Assembly: GCA_019044685.2 (NCBI GenBank)
Contig: JAGTXX020000017.1
Coordinates: forward strand, 248,001-312,000
Direction of reading: 5' to 3'
DNA length: 64,000 nucleotides
From: Nannochloris sp. 'desiccata'
Lineage: Eukaryota; Chlorophyta; Trebouxiophyceae; Chlorellales; Chlorellaceae
A model generated the notes under the pieces. It was given only the letters and a program-made list of their open reading frames with translations, did no database searches and was not told the DNA's origin. How positions within the stretch are numbered: position 1 is the first letter of the stretch; each line of letters begins with the position of its first letter. Shown here piece after piece: positions 63,455 to 64,000 of the stretch. The position numbers were made by a program, and so were the translations under genes.

Positions 63455-64000
63455 ATGCGGCAAACACTCCCAAAGCTAGCTAAAAATGGTGAGAATAGAT
63501 GTAGATTTTCGGCAACAATGCGGCATAAGAAACATCCATTGAGAAATATCGTTATAAAGAATCTGAACGAAGCTTCAATTTTCACCGCCACTGACGCTAT
63601 TGCTCTTTTTCTTGTTTGCAGCTTATGAAGTGTTGAGTAGCTTACCAAAACATGGTATGGGAACAAAAATTACACGTAGCACATGGCAGGATAGTTCATT
63701 TTGGACGGTCACACAGATTAAAACTGAGATGGTACGTTGATTTTTCCTCTCTCCCCGAGAACCTCACTCTAGCGTTACTTATTCTAATTGTACTTGCTTG
63801 CATTCATTTAGCAGGATGGAAAAAGAGGGAAAGCATATGGTCTACTGACATGGCGAGGGGAGCAGCAAGGTGAGCAACCTTCCCGCATTAGAGGTGCATC
63901 TAAAAAACTATGGAGACCACTCGGGGCAGCAGCAGGAGCAGTAGGACCGGAGCCAACACCGGTATGGCCATCATTAGCAGCGTCTGCAATGGAAGAAGCA
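63455..64000 (+). CDS. Mitochondrial ribosomal protein mS34 (start, runs off window)
   Basis: Exons 63455-63488, 63622-63731 and 63812 (or 63815) to beyond 64000. The product begins MRQTLPKLAKNAYEVLSSLP, KHGMGTKITRSTWQDSSFWT, VTQIKTEMQDGKRGKAYGLL, TWRGEQQGEQ and then an Ala/Pro-rich stretch. The blocks (K)NxxYEVLxxLPxxGxGxxVTR.xW, FWTVTxIK and G(K)xYGxLTWRG match the mS34 family of small-subunit mitochondrial ribosomal proteins found in animals and plants. Two adjacent acceptors (ttagCAG) at exon 3 allow inclusion or loss of one Gln. A GT at 63870 is not used because the frame continues cleanly through it. The C-terminal part lies outside the window. Confidence 0.75.

Noticed and set aside
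63870..63892. Possible intron start after the mS34 GEQQ segment (gtgagc)
   Set aside because: The frame reads through without a stop to the end of the window, so retention as coding sequence is simpler.
1..64000. Bacterial-type features (operons, Shine-Dalgarno sites, CRISPR, insertion sequences)
   Set aside because: Introns, eukaryote-specific genes and isolated promoters throughout show a nuclear genome; no CRISPR-like or IS-like structure was seen.

Overview
This window is nuclear DNA of a photosynthetic eukaryote, most likely a chlorophyte green alga that builds (or once built) flagella. Evidence for this is spliceosomal introns, one PSI-type light-harvesting protein, a plastid outer-envelope Omp85 protein, a starch branching enzyme, hydroxyproline-type Pro/Ser linkers on secreted enzymes, a flagellar MNS1/FAP127-like protein, a selenocysteine-containing glutathione peroxidase, and TGTAA pentamers shortly after several stop codons (the chlorophyte polyadenylation signal). 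Genes are densely packed on both strands. Introns are few (0-4 per gene, mostly about 45-470 nt) and many long reading frames are intronless. Intergenic DNA is AT-rich with occasional poly-C tracts. The genus cannot be named from the sequence.

Layout: 0-3 kb, an unidentified terminal exon and a gene-poor T-rich stretch. 3-8.3 kb, OEP80/Toc75-V-like protein and a glutamine-rich orphan (both minus). 9-17.3 kb, RPL37, a canopy-like protein, a coiled-coil protein, a small membrane protein, COQ10 and starch branching enzyme. 17.3-18.9 kb, a gene-free stretch with a pair of structured diverged repeats and a 49-nt palindrome. 18.9-29.2 kb, an archaeal-type ATPase, a secreted GH9 glucanase, an AAAP transporter, an ABC1K/UbiB kinase and a secreted GH46 chitosanase. 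29.7-36.2 kb, eIF4E, ERG28, a Sec-containing GPx with a candidate SECIS, RPL14 and a RUS/DUF647 protein. 36.5-46.9 kb, a three-part fusion (flavin oxidoreductase + cyclopropane-fatty-acid synthase + TLC-like membrane domain), HCNGP/SAP30BP, LHCA, a WW protein, MNS1 and a BET1-like SNARE. 47-57 kb, an FHA-RING-armadillo protein, CDC5L, a UBA/prion-like RNA-binding candidate and a CBS-DCC fusion. 57.4-64 kb, a tandem pair of VIT/CCC1 transporters, selenium-binding protein/methanethiol oxidase, RPL27a with a GC-AG intron, and the start of mitochondrial ribosomal protein mS34, which runs off the end.

There is no operon logic. The genes are housekeeping and algal-lineage functions, often as divergent pairs sharing 200-350 bp of upstream DNA (LHCA/WW, MNS1/BET1, FHA-RING/CDC5L, VIT2/SBP1, RPL27a/mS34). 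The most noteworthy items are the in-frame TGA at the catalytic position of a GPx that also carries a twin-arginine, lumen-type targeting signal; the oxidoreductase-CFAS-TLC triple fusion; the GH46 chitosanase on an algal Pro-rich linker; the FHA-RING-ARM-membrane protein; and the covarying repeat pair near 17.5-18.1 kb.
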